Shown: in pieces, positions 24,770-34,536 of the stretch
Position numbering within the stretch: position 1 is the first letter of the stretch
How the letters are laid out: each line of letters opens with the position of its first letter
Source of the DNA: Vibrio sp. 14G-20
GTDB lineage: Bacteria; Pseudomonadota; Gammaproteobacteria; Enterobacterales; Vibrionaceae
DNA: 64,000 bases
Reading direction: 5' to 3'
NCBI RefSeq assembly: GCF_026241515.1
Contig: NZ_JAPHPW010000001.1
Coordinates: forward strand, 124,001 to 188,000
Notes under the pieces: model-generated
Seen by the model: only the letters and a program-made list of their open reading frames with translations
Databases searched by the model: none
What the model was told of the DNA's origin: nothing
Program-made: the position numbers and the translations under genes

Positions 24770-25975
24770 TTACCACCAAGCTTCCACTTGCATGCCGACA
24801 CTCATTTCGCTGTTTTTACCTTCACCGAAAGCATTGTCGTTTTCAGCATCATTCAGGTAAGTGGCGAAGATACGGAATTCAGGACGAGACCAGAAACCCA
24901 CTTGCGGAACCCAAGCCTGAGCGACAGTGAACTTACCACCCGCACCGTCTTGGTTATTAATGCTTTCAACAAAGCCACCAATTTCAAGAATGGTACGCAT
25001 ACGCTTGTCCCACTTATAAAGCGGACGGATTACTGCACTGAACGACTCATCATCACTGTTATTCGCACCAACACCCGATGACGCAGCATAACGAACCGTG
25101 TGGCCAAATTCGATGTTCTCACCAATCGCAAGCACACCCCAGTTAATCAATCGGAAGCCATCAGCATCGTTGTTGTTTGCATCACGAACGATGCCCTTAC
25201 CGGTACCAAAGGTTGTCATCTGTTCGGCATAGCCAGAGTTAGCCACTTGGAGAATGGTTTTGTTAAAACCACCCGCTAGGTTTTGATTTAGACTGGCTGT
25301 CAGCATCACGCTATCATCCGCGTCTACCGTTTGGCCCTGCTTTTCATTGGCAAAGTTCATATCAATACCGACCTCAAGGTCTGCATTGTTCCACAATGGA
25401 ATACCCGCATAACGTATATCCGCAATCATGGCTGTGGTCTCTTTGCCATCAAACACATCGCCTGTCACTGTGTCTTGAATCAAAGCCACCGATAATTTAC
25501 CTGGTCCCATATTGATGTGTTCAACACCCGCACCAATACCGCTTACATCCCAGTAGTAGTTATCAACGATGTGAACATCATGGCGTTGGTAGTAGCGCTC
25601 ACCCGCCCAAATGCCAATATCCTTGTCTTCAAAAAGCCCTACCGCTTGAACATTGAGTTGAACTACATCAACGCTTTTATCCGCCGCGTTCTCATCTTGG
25701 CCTTGCCAGTACGACAACATGGAATCAACTAAAAATGAAACGTCGTCCTCAGCATACACTTCTTTTCTAAAACCAAATTCTCCATACAGGTCATTTTCGT
25801 TGCCGAGTCGTCCAACTTTACTCACCTCCCATTTACTATTTGAACCGCCTTCATTACTCAGGCCAACGCCGCCGCGCATGTAGCCATTAAACTCCAATGG
25901 CGTGGTTTCATCAGCGTATAAATTAGGTGCAAGTAAAGCAGTAGAGAGTGCAGCAGCAATAGGTAACAGTTTCAT
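24770..25975 (-). CDS. LamB/maltoporin-family carbohydrate porin, predicted trehalose porin
   Basis: A 401-residue outer membrane porin. A signal peptide of about 21 residues (AAALSTALLAPNLYA) is followed by an N-terminal strand with FNGYMRGGVGLSNEGG, which matches maltoporin starts, plus GRLGNENDLYGEFGF, YWQG, WAGERYYQRHDVHIVDNYYWD (about 120-140) and a last strand EMSVGMQVEAWW ending in tryptophan, as in LamB. The promoter region carries two adjacent TreR-type palindromes, one identical to the treB box. I infer that it admits trehalose across the outer membrane and is co-induced with treBC. Family confident, substrate inferred. Confidence 0.88.
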   Translation of the reverse strand: MKLLPIAAALSTALLAPNLYADETTPLEFNGYMRGGVGLSNEGGSNSKWEVSKVGRLGNENDLYGEFGFRKEVYAEDDVSFLVDSMLSYWQGQDENAADKSVDVVQLNVQAVGLFEDKDIGIWAGERYYQRHDVHIVDNYYWDVSGIGAGVEHINMGPGKLSVALIQDTVTGDVFDGKETTAMIADIRYAGIPLWNNADLEVGIDMNFANEKQGQTVDADDSVMLTASLNQNLAGGFNKTILQVANSGYAEQMTTFGTGKGIVRDANNNDADGFRLINWGVLAIGENIEFGHTVRYAASSGVGANNSDDESFSAVIRPLYKWDKRMRTILEIGGFVESINNQDGAGGKFTVAQAWVPQVGFWSRPEFRIFATYLNDAENDNAFGEGKNSEMSVGMQVEAWW

Positions 25976-26018
25976 CGTCCATTCCTTTCAGATCTAGAAT
26001 CAGGTTATTATTTATAAA

Positions 26019-26046
26019 TGGGAACATTCCCATGGGATCGATCCCA
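26019..26046. promoter_or_regulatory. Double TreR-type operator upstream of the porin gene
   Basis: TGGGAACATTCCCA (26019-26032), identical to treB operator 1, is directly followed by TGGGATCGATCCCA (26033-26046), another perfect palindrome of the same form. They lie 44-71 bp before the porin start. Confidence 0.85.
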
Positions 26047-26091
26047 TTTATATTGAGCAGAATATAAATTGAAAGAGAACTGATTGATTAT

Positions 26092-26107
26092 TGTGATCAG
26101 GCTAACT
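26092..26107. promoter_or_regulatory. Possible CRP site upstream of the porin gene
   Basis: TGTGA-TCAGGC-TAACT matches eight of ten conserved CRP positions. A 12-bp stretch AATTGAAAGAGA near it also occurs by the treB operators. Bases 26108-26317 hold nothing else recognisable. Confidence 0.3.
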
Positions 26108-26317
26108 ATTGAGGTAACTAAAAATTGATGGGTGTTGGATTATTTCAATGAATACATTGGCGCTAAAGAAAGAGCTGAATATCACGTTCTGTGCGTATTT
26201 AAAGGGGAAAAGGGTAACGATAAGAGAGTAATAAAGATCGAGCTAAGATAAGTAACGAAGTCACGGCATCGGGGATGACGTAAGGATATAAGCATTTGAT
26301 ATAAAAATATAAATAAC

Positions 26318-26344
26318 ATCGGAGCACTAAATTAGCACTCCGAT
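26318..26344 (-). terminator. Probable terminator of the syd-DUF2310 unit
   Basis: ATCGGAG and CTCCGAT arms with further inner pairing are followed on the minus strand by a T-rich tail (GTTATTTATATTTTTAT), 36 bp after the stop codon. Confidence 0.55.
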
Positions 26345-26379
26345 ATCTAAAGCATGACGCTTAGATAACCACAAGCAGA

Positions 26380-27156
26380 CTACTTCAGGTGATCCCAAGA
26401 GATGTTTGACACCAATCGGCAGTCATCACACTTGAAATAGAAAATATCGTGGATAGGCGCATCTAGCAGCCATTCGCCACCACATTGTGGGCATTTGCGC
26501 TCTTTTTCATCTTTCAGGCTGATCCCACCGACACGGTACAAGTAGTAGTAGGTTGGAACCTTAGTCAGATATTCAATGCGCCCTCTTAGGCCCCAACCGC
26601 GTTTAAACAACACACTCTTAGTGTCACTGATCTCGGTTAGCGTTGCGTGTTCAGCGCGACAACCACCACCCATTTGTATTTCATCACAGGCTTGCCATTC
26701 TGTCTGCCATTTCAATACGGCTTTATGGTCGCCATTGAATGTAGGTGGATTGCGATACAAAGGGATTGGTAGCAAGCTATCACCACTGCGCAGCGGCGAA
26801 CAGGTGTGCACGAATGTCGTGTATAACACCTGCCAGCTTGGCGTTTCATCTTCTGCCACTTCTTCTGAGTTCAGATCTCGACCTAGCAAACGCATTTTAG
26901 GCGCTAGTAGGCTCGCGTTAGACAAGCGATCAAAACACACTTTCACAAAGTCTGAGTGATTACGCGGGTGCAAGCTATCTTGCTCCGGGCACACAACGCG
27001 AACATAGAATTCACCATCGCCCATCACGATTGGGAACTCACGACCTAACACTTGTCCGTTATAACGAAGTGCATCCATTAAGCCATTAACAGCCTTGTCG
27101 ACAGCGCTTACCGTTGTGTTATCAAAACACTCAAATTGAAGTTCTAGTACGTACAT
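26380..27156 (-). CDS. Zn-ribbon protein of the DUF2310 family
   Basis: A 258-residue soluble protein. The C-terminus has a four-cysteine zinc ribbon, KCPQCGGEW about residues 218-226 and KCDDCRLV about 243-250. The N-terminal two thirds show no recognised enzyme motif but match the DUF2310 family (Zn-ribbon, possibly nucleic-acid-binding) by overall pattern: MYVLELQFECFDN start and a GGGCRAEHATL loop. Its start follows syd by four bases, so the two form one operon. The function is unknown; translation- or RNA-related roles are only guesses. Confidence 0.75.
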   Translation of the reverse strand: MYVLELQFECFDNTTVSAVDKAVNGLMDALRYNGQVLGREFPIVMGDGEFYVRVVCPEQDSLHPRNHSDFVKVCFDRLSNASLLAPKMRLLGRDLNSEEVAEDETPSWQVLYTTFVHTCSPLRSGDSLLPIPLYRNPPTFNGDHKAVLKWQTEWQACDEIQMGGGCRAEHATLTEISDTKSVLFKRGWGLRGRIEYLTKVPTYYYLYRVGGISLKDEKERKCPQCGGEWLLDAPIHDIFYFKCDDCRLVSNISWDHLK

Positions 27157-27160
27157 CTAT

Positions 27161-27706
27161 TTATACCGCTGGTTGTAACTTTTCTAAGAATTCTGCCAAT
27201 GTCTCGGCTAGTACATCACGATTTTTGGTGCCTAAGCGCTCTAGAATCACGTTACCCGTTAGGTTACAGATAGAGATCACGTCCAATTCAGCGTCAGTTG
27301 CTGCGATGAAAACCGTTGGCTTTAGCTTCAAACGACGTTGAGTCACTAGGTGGCCTAAGATGTTTTCTTGTAGACACTCGAAGTCTTCATCACTCCAAAT
27401 CTGTAATAACGTCAGATCGTTACCATCAAAAGTTGCGTTCATATCTGCGCTGTATTGTGCGCCGTAGAAAGTTTTGATGTCTTCATGCAGCGTCAACTCG
27501 ATACCCGTTTCAACGTTAGTGAAATCAGCGAATTGCTCACGTGGATAGTGCTTCCATAACACGGCATCGCCGCTCTTTTCTTCTACACATGGCGATACCA
27601 CGTCCACCAACTCCTCATTGCGAGGTAAGCTTTGGTGTTGCTGTTGCCACGCGTCAACGTATCGCTGACTAAAAGAAAGTAGTGCGTCTTGAGCACGTTG
27701 AGTCAT
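27161..27706 (-). CDS. syd: SecY-interacting protein Syd
   Basis: A 181-residue soluble Syd protein, which binds SecY at the inner membrane and helps disassemble or proof-read faulty translocons. Family features are the WQQQHQSLP start region, [20 protein letters not shown] (about 38-57), [31 protein letters not shown] and [17 protein letters not shown]. It heads a two-gene unit with the DUF2310 gene and is divergent from queF, the same neighbour as in E. coli (syd-queF). Confidence 0.95.
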   Translation of the reverse strand: MTQRAQDALLSFSQRYVDAWQQQHQSLPRNEELVDVVSPCVEEKSGDAVLWKHYPREQFADFTNVETGIELTLHEDIKTFYGAQYSADMNATFDGNDLTLLQIWSDEDFECLQENILGHLVTQRRLKLKPTVFIAATDAELDVISICNLTGNVILERLGTKNRDVLAETLAEFLEKLQPAV

Positions 27707-27837
27707 GAAAATCTCCTAAACACAAAATAATAAATAGAATCCGAGCCCTTTCCGTGCCGATTAAGCGATGACTTAATGACAGGGTAATGGGGATTCAGTA
27801 AAATCGACCCCATTCTAATCGAATTTGAAACGAAAGT

Positions 27838-28683
27838 ATGAGCAAATATTCTGACGCAAAAGAGCTAGCGGGTTTAACCCTAGGCCAAAAAACTGAGTAC
27901 TCTAACCAATACGATGCAAGTTTATTGCAACCAGTACCTCGTAGCCTGAATCGTGATGATCTTGCGCTAAACGGTGAACTGCCTTTTGTTGGTCATGATA
28001 TTTGGACGATGTACGAACTTTCGTGGCTAAACACTAATGGCCTACCGCAAGTCGCCGTGGGTGAAGTTTTCATCCCTGCAACGAGCCCAAACTTAATTGA
28101 ATCAAAATCTTTCAAGCTGTACCTAAACAGCTATAACCAGACTCAATTTGAAAACTGGGATCAAGTAACTGAGCGATTGACCCAAGATTTGTCAGCATGT
28201 GCAGGCGAAACTGTCATTGTGAATGTAAACTCAGTAACCGACTACACCAACCAACCTATCGTAACGATGGAAGGCGACTGTATCGACAACCAAGATATCC
28301 GAATCACTAGCTACGACTTTGAAGCATCACTGCTTGAAGGCGCTGCTGGCGAACAAGAAGTGGAAGAAACACTGCACAGCCACCTATTGAAGTCGAACTG
28401 TTTGATCACCAACCAACCAGACTGGGGCAGCGTTGAGATCGCATATTCAGGTAAGCAAATTGACCGTGAAGCTCTGCTACGCTATTTAGTTTCTTTCCGT
28501 GAACACAACGAATTCCACGAACAATGTGTTGAACGTATCTTCACTGACATCATGAAATACTGTAGCCCATCTAAGCTAACTGTATTTGCTCGTTACACGC
28601 GTCGTGGTGGTCTGGATATCAACCCATACCGTTCAACAGAGCAAGATAGACCAAGCCACAACAAGCGTATGGCTCGCCAATAA
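27838..28683 (+). CDS. queF: NADPH-dependent 7-cyano-7-deazaguanine reductase QueF
   Basis: A 281-residue long-form QueF that reduces preQ0 to preQ1 in queuosine biosynthesis. The N-terminal domain shows [23 protein letters not shown] and [12 protein letters not shown]. The C-terminal catalytic domain contains [21 protein letters not shown] with the nucleophilic cysteine (near residue 189), the QxD-type aspartate nearby, and ending in [17 protein letters not shown]. It is divergent from syd. A TPR protein gene follows 55 bp downstream on the same strand and may be co-transcribed. Confidence 0.97.
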   Translation: MSKYSDAKELAGLTLGQKTEYSNQYDASLLQPVPRSLNRDDLALNGELPFVGHDIWTMYELSWLNTNGLPQVAVGEVFIPATSPNLIESKSFKLYLNSYNQTQFENWDQVTERLTQDLSACAGETVIVNVNSVTDYTNQPIVTMEGDCIDNQDIRITSYDFEASLLEGAAGEQEVEETLHSHLLKSNCLITNQPDWGSVEIAYSGKQIDREALLRYLVSFREHNEFHEQCVERIFTDIMKYCSPSKLTVFARYTRRGGLDINPYRSTEQDRPSHNKRMARQ

Positions 28684-28738
28684 TAGGCTCAAGACACACA
28701 CTTATTGGAACCTACCTCATCTTTAAAGGGACATTGAA

Positions 28739-30997
28739 ATGCGTTGGTTATACGTCGTTAGCCTATTTATTTTAAGCTTAAGCACATCGGTTAATGCGTC
28801 GGTCTATTCATCGGCGCTGCTCAACGAAGCCAATAACTTGGTTGAGATCGAGCCGAGCCAAGCAAAACAAATGGCCAACAGCTACCTAACGCTTCGTGTC
28901 CTTTCTGATCAACGCGAGAAAAGCCCTTCGGCGATTTCTCGCGAAGAGACAGACTCTTCGATTCGTACGCCAAACAGCAGCATCGATGCCTACAAGATCT
29001 TAGCGAAAGCCGAGTACAACCTTGGCAACATTCGCATTGCAATTCAGCACATCGACAAAGCCTCTGAGCTCGCGAAAACCTATAAGCTTGAGTACCTCAA
29101 ACTGGATCTAGAGATCCTAAAAGTACGCTTACTTTGGCTAAGTGACAGAAAGTCCGCCAAAGCAAAGGCAGATCTCGCCAATATTGAAGCAAACCTAGAA
29201 TCGGTGAATAAAACCTTACGTCTGACGGAAGGCATTACCTACCGCTTGATCATGTTGAAAGCCGATATCGCCTCTTACGATAACAAGATCGATGAAGCGG
29301 AAAAGTTCTACCAAGAAGCGAAGACCTATCTCGACCAGCGTTACTCTGAAAAAGTGACCATCGACTACCATATCTCGGTCGGTGAATTTTACCTGAACCA
29401 CAAAGAGTACAACCACGCGCTATCTGAGTTGTTGTATGGCTATTGGAAGTCGGTAGAAGGAAACTTAAGCTCTCGTTTGGCTAAGGTAAACCGCCTACTG
29501 GCACAGCTTTTCTTTGAGCGCCAAGTATTAGACAAAGCACTAGAACACCTATCTCAAGCCGCTGATTTTTATGATAACTTTGAAAATTCTCCAGTATTAG
29601 CACAAGTGCTTAAGAAAATGGGCGATGTGTACTTTTACCAAGGTAAATACAACCTTGCCCTAGTGCATTTCTTCAACGTCCTGGATCATGAAAGTACTGA
29701 CCGAGATATCTACCAAGTCATTGATATTCGTCTAAGTTTATCGGCAACATACTTACGTCTTTATAACTACCCTCTTGCAGAGCAGTACCTAACCCGTGCC
29801 CTTGAACTGCTGGAGTACACGGACATTCCGAAACTGGAAGGCCGCGCAGCACTGCTATCAGCAGGTTTGGCTTACCATCTGCAAGAGAGCGAAGATGTCA
29901 TCAAGCATGCGACACGCGCACTTGAGATCTCGCGTCAGGTCGAGAATATGCGTTTATCGCAACGTTCATACTACTTACTCTCTCTAGGTTATGAGCAAGC
30001 AGGTCGCCCACAACAGGCGTTGGCTAACCTTAAGCAATACAACAGTCTTGTCTCTTTAGAACAGCAAAAACTCAACCGTGTTGGTGAAGACGCATTCCGA
30101 CAACAGAAAGAGTTTGCTGAACAAACCCTGCACTACGCAGGCCAAGCGCAAGAGCTAGAGAAATACAAACTGGAACATCGTAAGTTCCAGAAGATCTCGT
30201 TCGCCCTATTCTTGTTCAGTATTATCTTGTTCTTCTTTGTGTTGCGTCGCGGCTACATCATTCAAACCTTAGCCAAGGAAGTGGACTCACTGCGCACCGA
30301 CCTGTTTACGCACTCACGTTCAAAGCTTCCGAACCTAAGAATGCTCAATGCGAAGCTTTCAAATTCATTAGAGCAAACCAGCCAAACCTTTGAGCAATGG
30401 CAGATGGGTGAATTGATTCATGAACCACTCAACGACCGTTTACGCTTCGTGATGATTGACTTGCCATTCCTACGCAACATGTACACGCAAAATGGTTATA
30501 AAGCGGGTCTCGAGCTCGAAGACGCTTTTGGTGAGTTCTTAAAATCAAAGCTTGAAGGCCCAGCTCGTGTTTACCACTTCTCGGACGCGAACCTGCTTTA
30601 TATCGAACCTAACTCAGACCGTGATTTATCACCTGAGGCGATGTTCAAAAAGATTCAGTCTTGGGTGAATAACTTCGAACCAGAACGCAACATAAACCGA
30701 ACCGTTCGCATGGGCATCGCGGATTACCCGTTCTTACCACGCGCTTACACAGCGATTAACGATCAAGAGCTGCTCGACGTGTTATTGATGTCGACCAACC
30801 TAGCGCGTGAGATAAGTCTTAAAGAGCGCAGCAGCCAGTGGGTATACCTCAAAGCTATCGACAATGCACCAGCTGCAAGCCTTGCAACCGGTAACATAAG
30901 AGAAGCGTGTAAACATGCGATTAATCAAGGGTTAATTAAAATACAATCGTCGTACCAGAATGAGGACAACATCAAAAAAATGCTAAAAGATGACTGA
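28739..30997 (+). CDS. TPR-repeat membrane protein with a degenerate GGDEF-like C-terminal domain
   Basis: A 752-residue protein: signal peptide (about 1-20, LFILSLSTSVNAS), a periplasmic tetratricopeptide region (about 70-450; for example DVYFYQGKYNLALVHFFNV and LSLGYEQAGRPQQALANL), a coiled coil (about 440-480), one membrane span (about 485-503, FALFLFSIILFFFV) and a cytoplasmic domain (about 520-735). The latter aligns in outline with GGDEF domains (SRSKLPNLRMLNAKL where active enzymes have DPLTGLPNRR, later FVMIDLPFLRNMY), but has no GGDEF signature (GPARVYHFSDANLLYIEP instead) and should be catalytically dead. It probably senses periplasmic partners and passes a signal. The GGDEF gene 118 bp downstream is a likely partner. 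Confidence 0.8.
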   Translation: MRWLYVVSLFILSLSTSVNASVYSSALLNEANNLVEIEPSQAKQMANSYLTLRVLSDQREKSPSAISREETDSSIRTPNSSIDAYKILAKAEYNLGNIRIAIQHIDKASELAKTYKLEYLKLDLEILKVRLLWLSDRKSAKAKADLANIEANLESVNKTLRLTEGITYRLIMLKADIASYDNKIDEAEKFYQEAKTYLDQRYSEKVTIDYHISVGEFYLNHKEYNHALSELLYGYWKSVEGNLSSRLAKVNRLLAQLFFERQVLDKALEHLSQAADFYDNFENSPVLAQVLKKMGDVYFYQGKYNLALVHFFNVLDHESTDRDIYQVIDIRLSLSATYLRLYNYPLAEQYLTRALELLEYTDIPKLEGRAALLSAGLAYHLQESEDVIKHATRALEISRQVENMRLSQRSYYLLSLGYEQAGRPQQALANLKQYNSLVSLEQQKLNRVGEDAFRQQKEFAEQTLHYAGQAQELEKYKLEHRKFQKISFALFLFSIILFFFVLRRGYIIQTLAKEVDSLRTDLFTHSRSKLPNLRMLNAKLSNSLEQTSQTFEQWQMGELIHEPLNDRLRFVMIDLPFLRNMYTQNGYKAGLELEDAFGEFLKSKLEGPARVYHFSDANLLYIEPNSDRDLSPEAMFKKIQSWVNNFEPERNINRTVRMGIADYPFLPRAYTAINDQELLDVLLMSTNLAREISLKERSSQWVYLKAIDNAPAASLATGNIREACKHAINQGLIKIQSSYQNEDNIKKMLKDD

Positions 30998-31115
30998 TTT
31001 GCGAGCGGTTAAGACTTGCAAGTCGTGACCTTATTTTTAGTTTTGTTATTATCGATGTAACGGAATTTCATCAAAATGATCGAGATCGGTCTACGCGGCG
31101 CTAATTAATACATCT

Positions 31116-32681
31116 ATGGGCATTCTTGAAAAAGACATTCAGGCGCAACTCCACCAGCTGAAATCTCAGTTGGAGCAGGTCCGTTTGACGCAAAGAGACA
31201 CCTCGTTCAAATTTATTCGAGAACAGAAAGTTCTAAAACGTATCGTCACATCTTTAAGTGATGCATGTGTTGGCAGTAACAGCCATTTAGATGAAAACCT
31301 CATTGCCCTTAGGGAAGAGCTAGAAAAGCAAAAAGACATTAGCTCAATGATCCCAAAGCTGGCAGTATTAGAAAGGATGCTTAAGCAGAAAACGTTGGCT
31401 ATGGATAAACAGAACGGATATCTGGACGATAGCATTAAGCACAGTGGGGAAACGCTGCAACGCATCACTGGTTTACCAGCGCAGTTGAAACGCGACCTAC
31501 GAAACTTACTTAGCTTCTCCGAATGCAATGGCAGTCAGAAAGTCGACCATGCCATGAAACTTCTCGGTATTTATGAGCGTGCCATAAAGATTATGGCGAA
31601 TAACTCGCGCACTCATTTTGCCGACGCTGCGCAGTCTCCAGAGCAAGAACTCCTTTCCGACCTATCAAACGAATTACAACATCTGATCACTGAACTCGAC
31701 TTCGAGGGTGAATCGGGTGATCTGCTTACCGATATTCGAGCAAAGCTACTACTTGGTGTTTCAACACAAAACCTACTTGAGCTGACACTGCAAATTCTCA
31801 AATTGGTCATTGAAGGCACCAATCTAGAGCGTAAAAAGTCTGAACAGTTTATTGATCAGCTGAACTCTTCACTCGCGTCTAGCATCAAAACCGCAGACCA
31901 AAATGCCGACCAGAGCCAAAGCTACTTTGAGCACCGCCAAGGTCTGAATTCAGAATTGAATGAGTTAGTTTCTAAAAGCCAAAGCTCAGTGGATAAAGCC
32001 ACAGACATCGATAGCTTAAAGATGTCGATTAATCCCCTACTCAGTGAAATCGCCTCGCTTTCAGAAAGACTGAATCACGCAGAGCAGAAAGAACAAGCTC
32101 TAATAGAGAGAATGAGTTACGGAAAGACTCAGTTAGACTCGCTCTATGAAGTGACCCAAGATTATCGTAAGCGCTTGGAAGATCAGGCTCAGCGTATGCT
32201 GCTTGACCCTCTAACGAAGGTGTACAACCGCACTGCTTTTACAGATCGCTTAGAACTGGAATACCGCCGCTGGATTCGCGCGCAGCACTCACTGCGTGTG
32301 GTACTTCTAGACATTGATAACTTCAAAGCCATTAACGATAGCTTTGGTTATACGGCAGGCGACAAGGCACTCAAGATCATCGCGAGAACCATCACCAAAG
32401 AAACCGGCACCACAGATACTGTGGCTCGCTTTTCTGGTGAAGAGTTTATCTTGTTGCTACCCGAACAAACCGATGAATATTGCCATCAGGTGATTCAAAA
32501 CATCCAGACTCAAGTTAGCCGCTTACCGTTTAAGTTCCGTGACCAACAAATCACGATTACCTTATGTGCTGCGAGTACTCAATTTAAAGAATCAGATACA
32601 CCTGAAGAAGTGCTAGAGCGACTCAATAAGACGCTAAATAAAGCAAAACAGCGCGGTACTAACCAACTGGTTTGGAACTAG
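31116..32681 (+). CDS. GGDEF-domain protein, probable diguanylate cyclase
   Basis: A 521-residue soluble protein. The first 350 residues are helical and coiled-coil rich with no recognised sensor domain or membrane span. The C-terminal GGDEF domain (about 360-521) has DPLTKVYNRTAF, LLDIDNFKAINDSFGYTAGD (metal and substrate residues) and the signature SGEEF at 440-444. Serine in place of the first glycine is known in some active cyclases, so activity is plausible. There is no RxxD inhibitory site five residues before the signature. It should make cyclic di-GMP for motility or biofilm control. It lies just after the degenerate-GGDEF TPR gene. Confidence 0.88.
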   Translation: MGILEKDIQAQLHQLKSQLEQVRLTQRDTSFKFIREQKVLKRIVTSLSDACVGSNSHLDENLIALREELEKQKDISSMIPKLAVLERMLKQKTLAMDKQNGYLDDSIKHSGETLQRITGLPAQLKRDLRNLLSFSECNGSQKVDHAMKLLGIYERAIKIMANNSRTHFADAAQSPEQELLSDLSNELQHLITELDFEGESGDLLTDIRAKLLLGVSTQNLLELTLQILKLVIEGTNLERKKSEQFIDQLNSSLASSIKTADQNADQSQSYFEHRQGLNSELNELVSKSQSSVDKATDIDSLKMSINPLLSEIASLSERLNHAEQKEQALIERMSYGKTQLDSLYEVTQDYRKRLEDQAQRMLLDPLTKVYNRTAFTDRLELEYRRWIRAQHSLRVVLLDIDNFKAINDSFGYTAGDKALKIIARTITKETGTTDTVARFSGEEFILLLPEQTDEYCHQVIQNIQTQVSRLPFKFRDQQITITLCAASTQFKESDTPEEVLERLNKTLNKAKQRGTNQLVWN

Positions 32682-32804
32682 ACCTTTCCTAGGTTTAATT
32701 TATTTCATTTTTTCAAATACTTATCACATACCATTTCCCTCAATGTTTGCTAAGCTAATGATTAACATTCGCTTAACAAGCATTCTTGGCAAGCAATGCT
32801 GTAA

Positions 32805-32848
32805 AGTCGCTCTTAAACCAATGTATAGTCGCTCTTAAGCCAATGCAT
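32805..32848. repeat. Tandem 22-bp direct repeat upstream of ppnN
   Basis: Two adjacent copies, 32805-32826 and 32827-32848, begin AGTCGCTCTTAA and differ at two positions. They lie in the 331-bp gap before ppnN, which also contains several GCTTAA/ATTAAGCAA fragments and otherwise nothing recognisable. Confidence 0.85.
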
Positions 32849-33012
32849 ATGAGCTATTAAGCAAGTTTACAAAAGCCATTAAGCAACGCTGTCGTATCCG
32901 TTTCGTCTGGTTAACTCTCTCACCCTTAACCAAACACTTTCAACGTTTGCTTCTCACTCTCGAGCCAGAGGGTCACTTCAACGTCCCCTGCTCTTTTCAA
33001 CAAGGAGGCACT

Positions 33013-34377
33013 ATGATCACTCATATCAGCCCTGCCGGTAGCATGGATTTACTCTCTCAACTTGAGGTTGAGCGTCTTAAGAAAACCGCGTCTAGTGATC
33101 TGTACCAACTGTATCGTAACTGTACGTTAGCGGTACTCAACTCAGGTAGCCACACCGACAACTCTAAAGAGTTGCTCGACAAGTATCTGTCGTTCGATGT
33201 CGAAGTCGTTCGCCGTGAGCGTGGTATCAAGCTCGAACTGAGCAACCCACCTGAGCATGCCTTTGTCGATGGTGAAATCATCAAGGGCATCCAAGAACAC
33301 CTATTCTCAGTGTTGCGTGACATTGTTTACGTCAACATGCACTTGGCCGATAACCAAAGGCTCAACCTCACCAACGCCACTCACATCACCAACTTAGTAT
33401 TTGGTATTTTGAGAAACGCAGGTGCGCTGACGCCGGGCATCGAGCCTAACCTGATTGTATGTTGGGGTGGTCACTCTATTAATGCCAACGAGTACCAATA
33501 CACTCGTGAAGTAGGTAATGAACTCGGCCTACGCGAACTGAACATCTGTACGGGTTGTGGACCGGGTGCGATGGAAGGCCCAATGAAAGGGGCTGCCATT
33601 GGTCACGCAAAACAGCGTTACACCGATCATCGTTACTTAGGGCTAACAGAGCCTTCAATCATTGCTGCTGAGCCACCAAACCCAATCGTGAACGAGCTAG
33701 TGATTATGCCAGACATCGAGAAGCGTCTTGAGGCGTTTGTTCGTATGGCGCATGGCATCATCATTTTCCCTGGTGGCCCCGGGACGGCTGAAGAGCTGCT
33801 GTACATCTTAGGGATCATGATGCACCCGAATAACGCCGAGCAACCAATGCCGATTGTGTTAACGGGCTCGAAAGAGAGCGAAGCTTACTTCCGTTCGATT
33901 GATAAGTTCATTGGTGAAACCTTAGGTCCTGATGCACAAAAACACTATGAGATCGTGATTGATGACCCAGCACGCGCTGCGAAGATCATGAAGCAAGCGA
34001 TGCCAGATGTGCGCTCTCACCGTAAAGAGACCGGCGATGCCTACAGCTACAACTGGTCACTGCATATTGAACCTGAGTTCCAATTGCCATTCGACCCGAC
34101 TCATGAGTCTATGGCGGCACTCGACCTGCACATGGACCAAAAAACAGAGAGCCTAGCAGCGAATTTACGTAAAGCGTTCTCTGGCATAGTGGCAGGTAAC
34201 GTCAAAGCTGAAGGTATTCTAGAAATAGAAAAACATGGCCCATTCATCATCGATGGCGACAAAGAGCTGATGACCAAAATGGACCAACTGCTGAATGACT
34301 TTGTTGAACAGCATCGAATGAAACTGCCGGGCGGTACGGACTATGTGCCTTGTTATAAAATTGCGCCGAGCGATTAG
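33013..34377 (+). CDS. ppnN: Pyrimidine/purine nucleotide 5'-monophosphate nucleosidase PpnN
   Basis: A 454-residue enzyme, the same length as E. coli PpnN (YgdH), that hydrolyses nucleoside monophosphates to base and ribose 5-phosphate and is stimulated by (p)ppGpp. It belongs to the LOG/lysine-decarboxylase-like fold: [17 protein letters not shown] (about residues 180-196) and [16 protein letters not shown] (about 254-269) are the PGGxGTxxE active-site motifs. ATG 33013 is chosen ([18 protein letters not shown]) because AAGGAGG precedes it; the frame runs back to 32947 without similarity. A terminator follows, then xni, the same order as part of the E. coli ygdH-xni region. Confidence 0.96.
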   Translation: MITHISPAGSMDLLSQLEVERLKKTASSDLYQLYRNCTLAVLNSGSHTDNSKELLDKYLSFDVEVVRRERGIKLELSNPPEHAFVDGEIIKGIQEHLFSVLRDIVYVNMHLADNQRLNLTNATHITNLVFGILRNAGALTPGIEPNLIVCWGGHSINANEYQYTREVGNELGLRELNICTGCGPGAMEGPMKGAAIGHAKQRYTDHRYLGLTEPSIIAAEPPNPIVNELVIMPDIEKRLEAFVRMAHGIIIFPGGPGTAEELLYILGIMMHPNNAEQPMPIVLTGSKESEAYFRSIDKFIGETLGPDAQKHYEIVIDDPARAAKIMKQAMPDVRSHRKETGDAYSYNWSLHIEPEFQLPFDPTHESMAALDLHMDQKTESLAANLRKAFSGIVAGNVKAEGILEIEKHGPFIIDGDKELMTKMDQLLNDFVEQHRMKLPGGTDYVPCYKIAPSD

Positions 34378-34491
34378 TTACACTCACTCATTGCAACCAA
34401 GTCACAGATAACCAATTGGCAGGCATAAAGTTAATCAGGTTATGACGTTTACGTTGCTAACGTTTCAACTCACCAAGTGATACGTTACTAT

Positions 34492-34514
34492 AAGGGGCTA
34501 GCAGCCCCTTTTTT
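34492..34514 (+). terminator. Intrinsic terminator between ppnN and xni
   Basis: An 8-bp GC-rich stem (34492-34499 with 34503-34510) is followed by six T. It ends only about 20 bp before the xni start codon. Confidence 0.85.
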
Positions 34515-34536
34515 ATTGCCTATTTAGTGGAAACTT

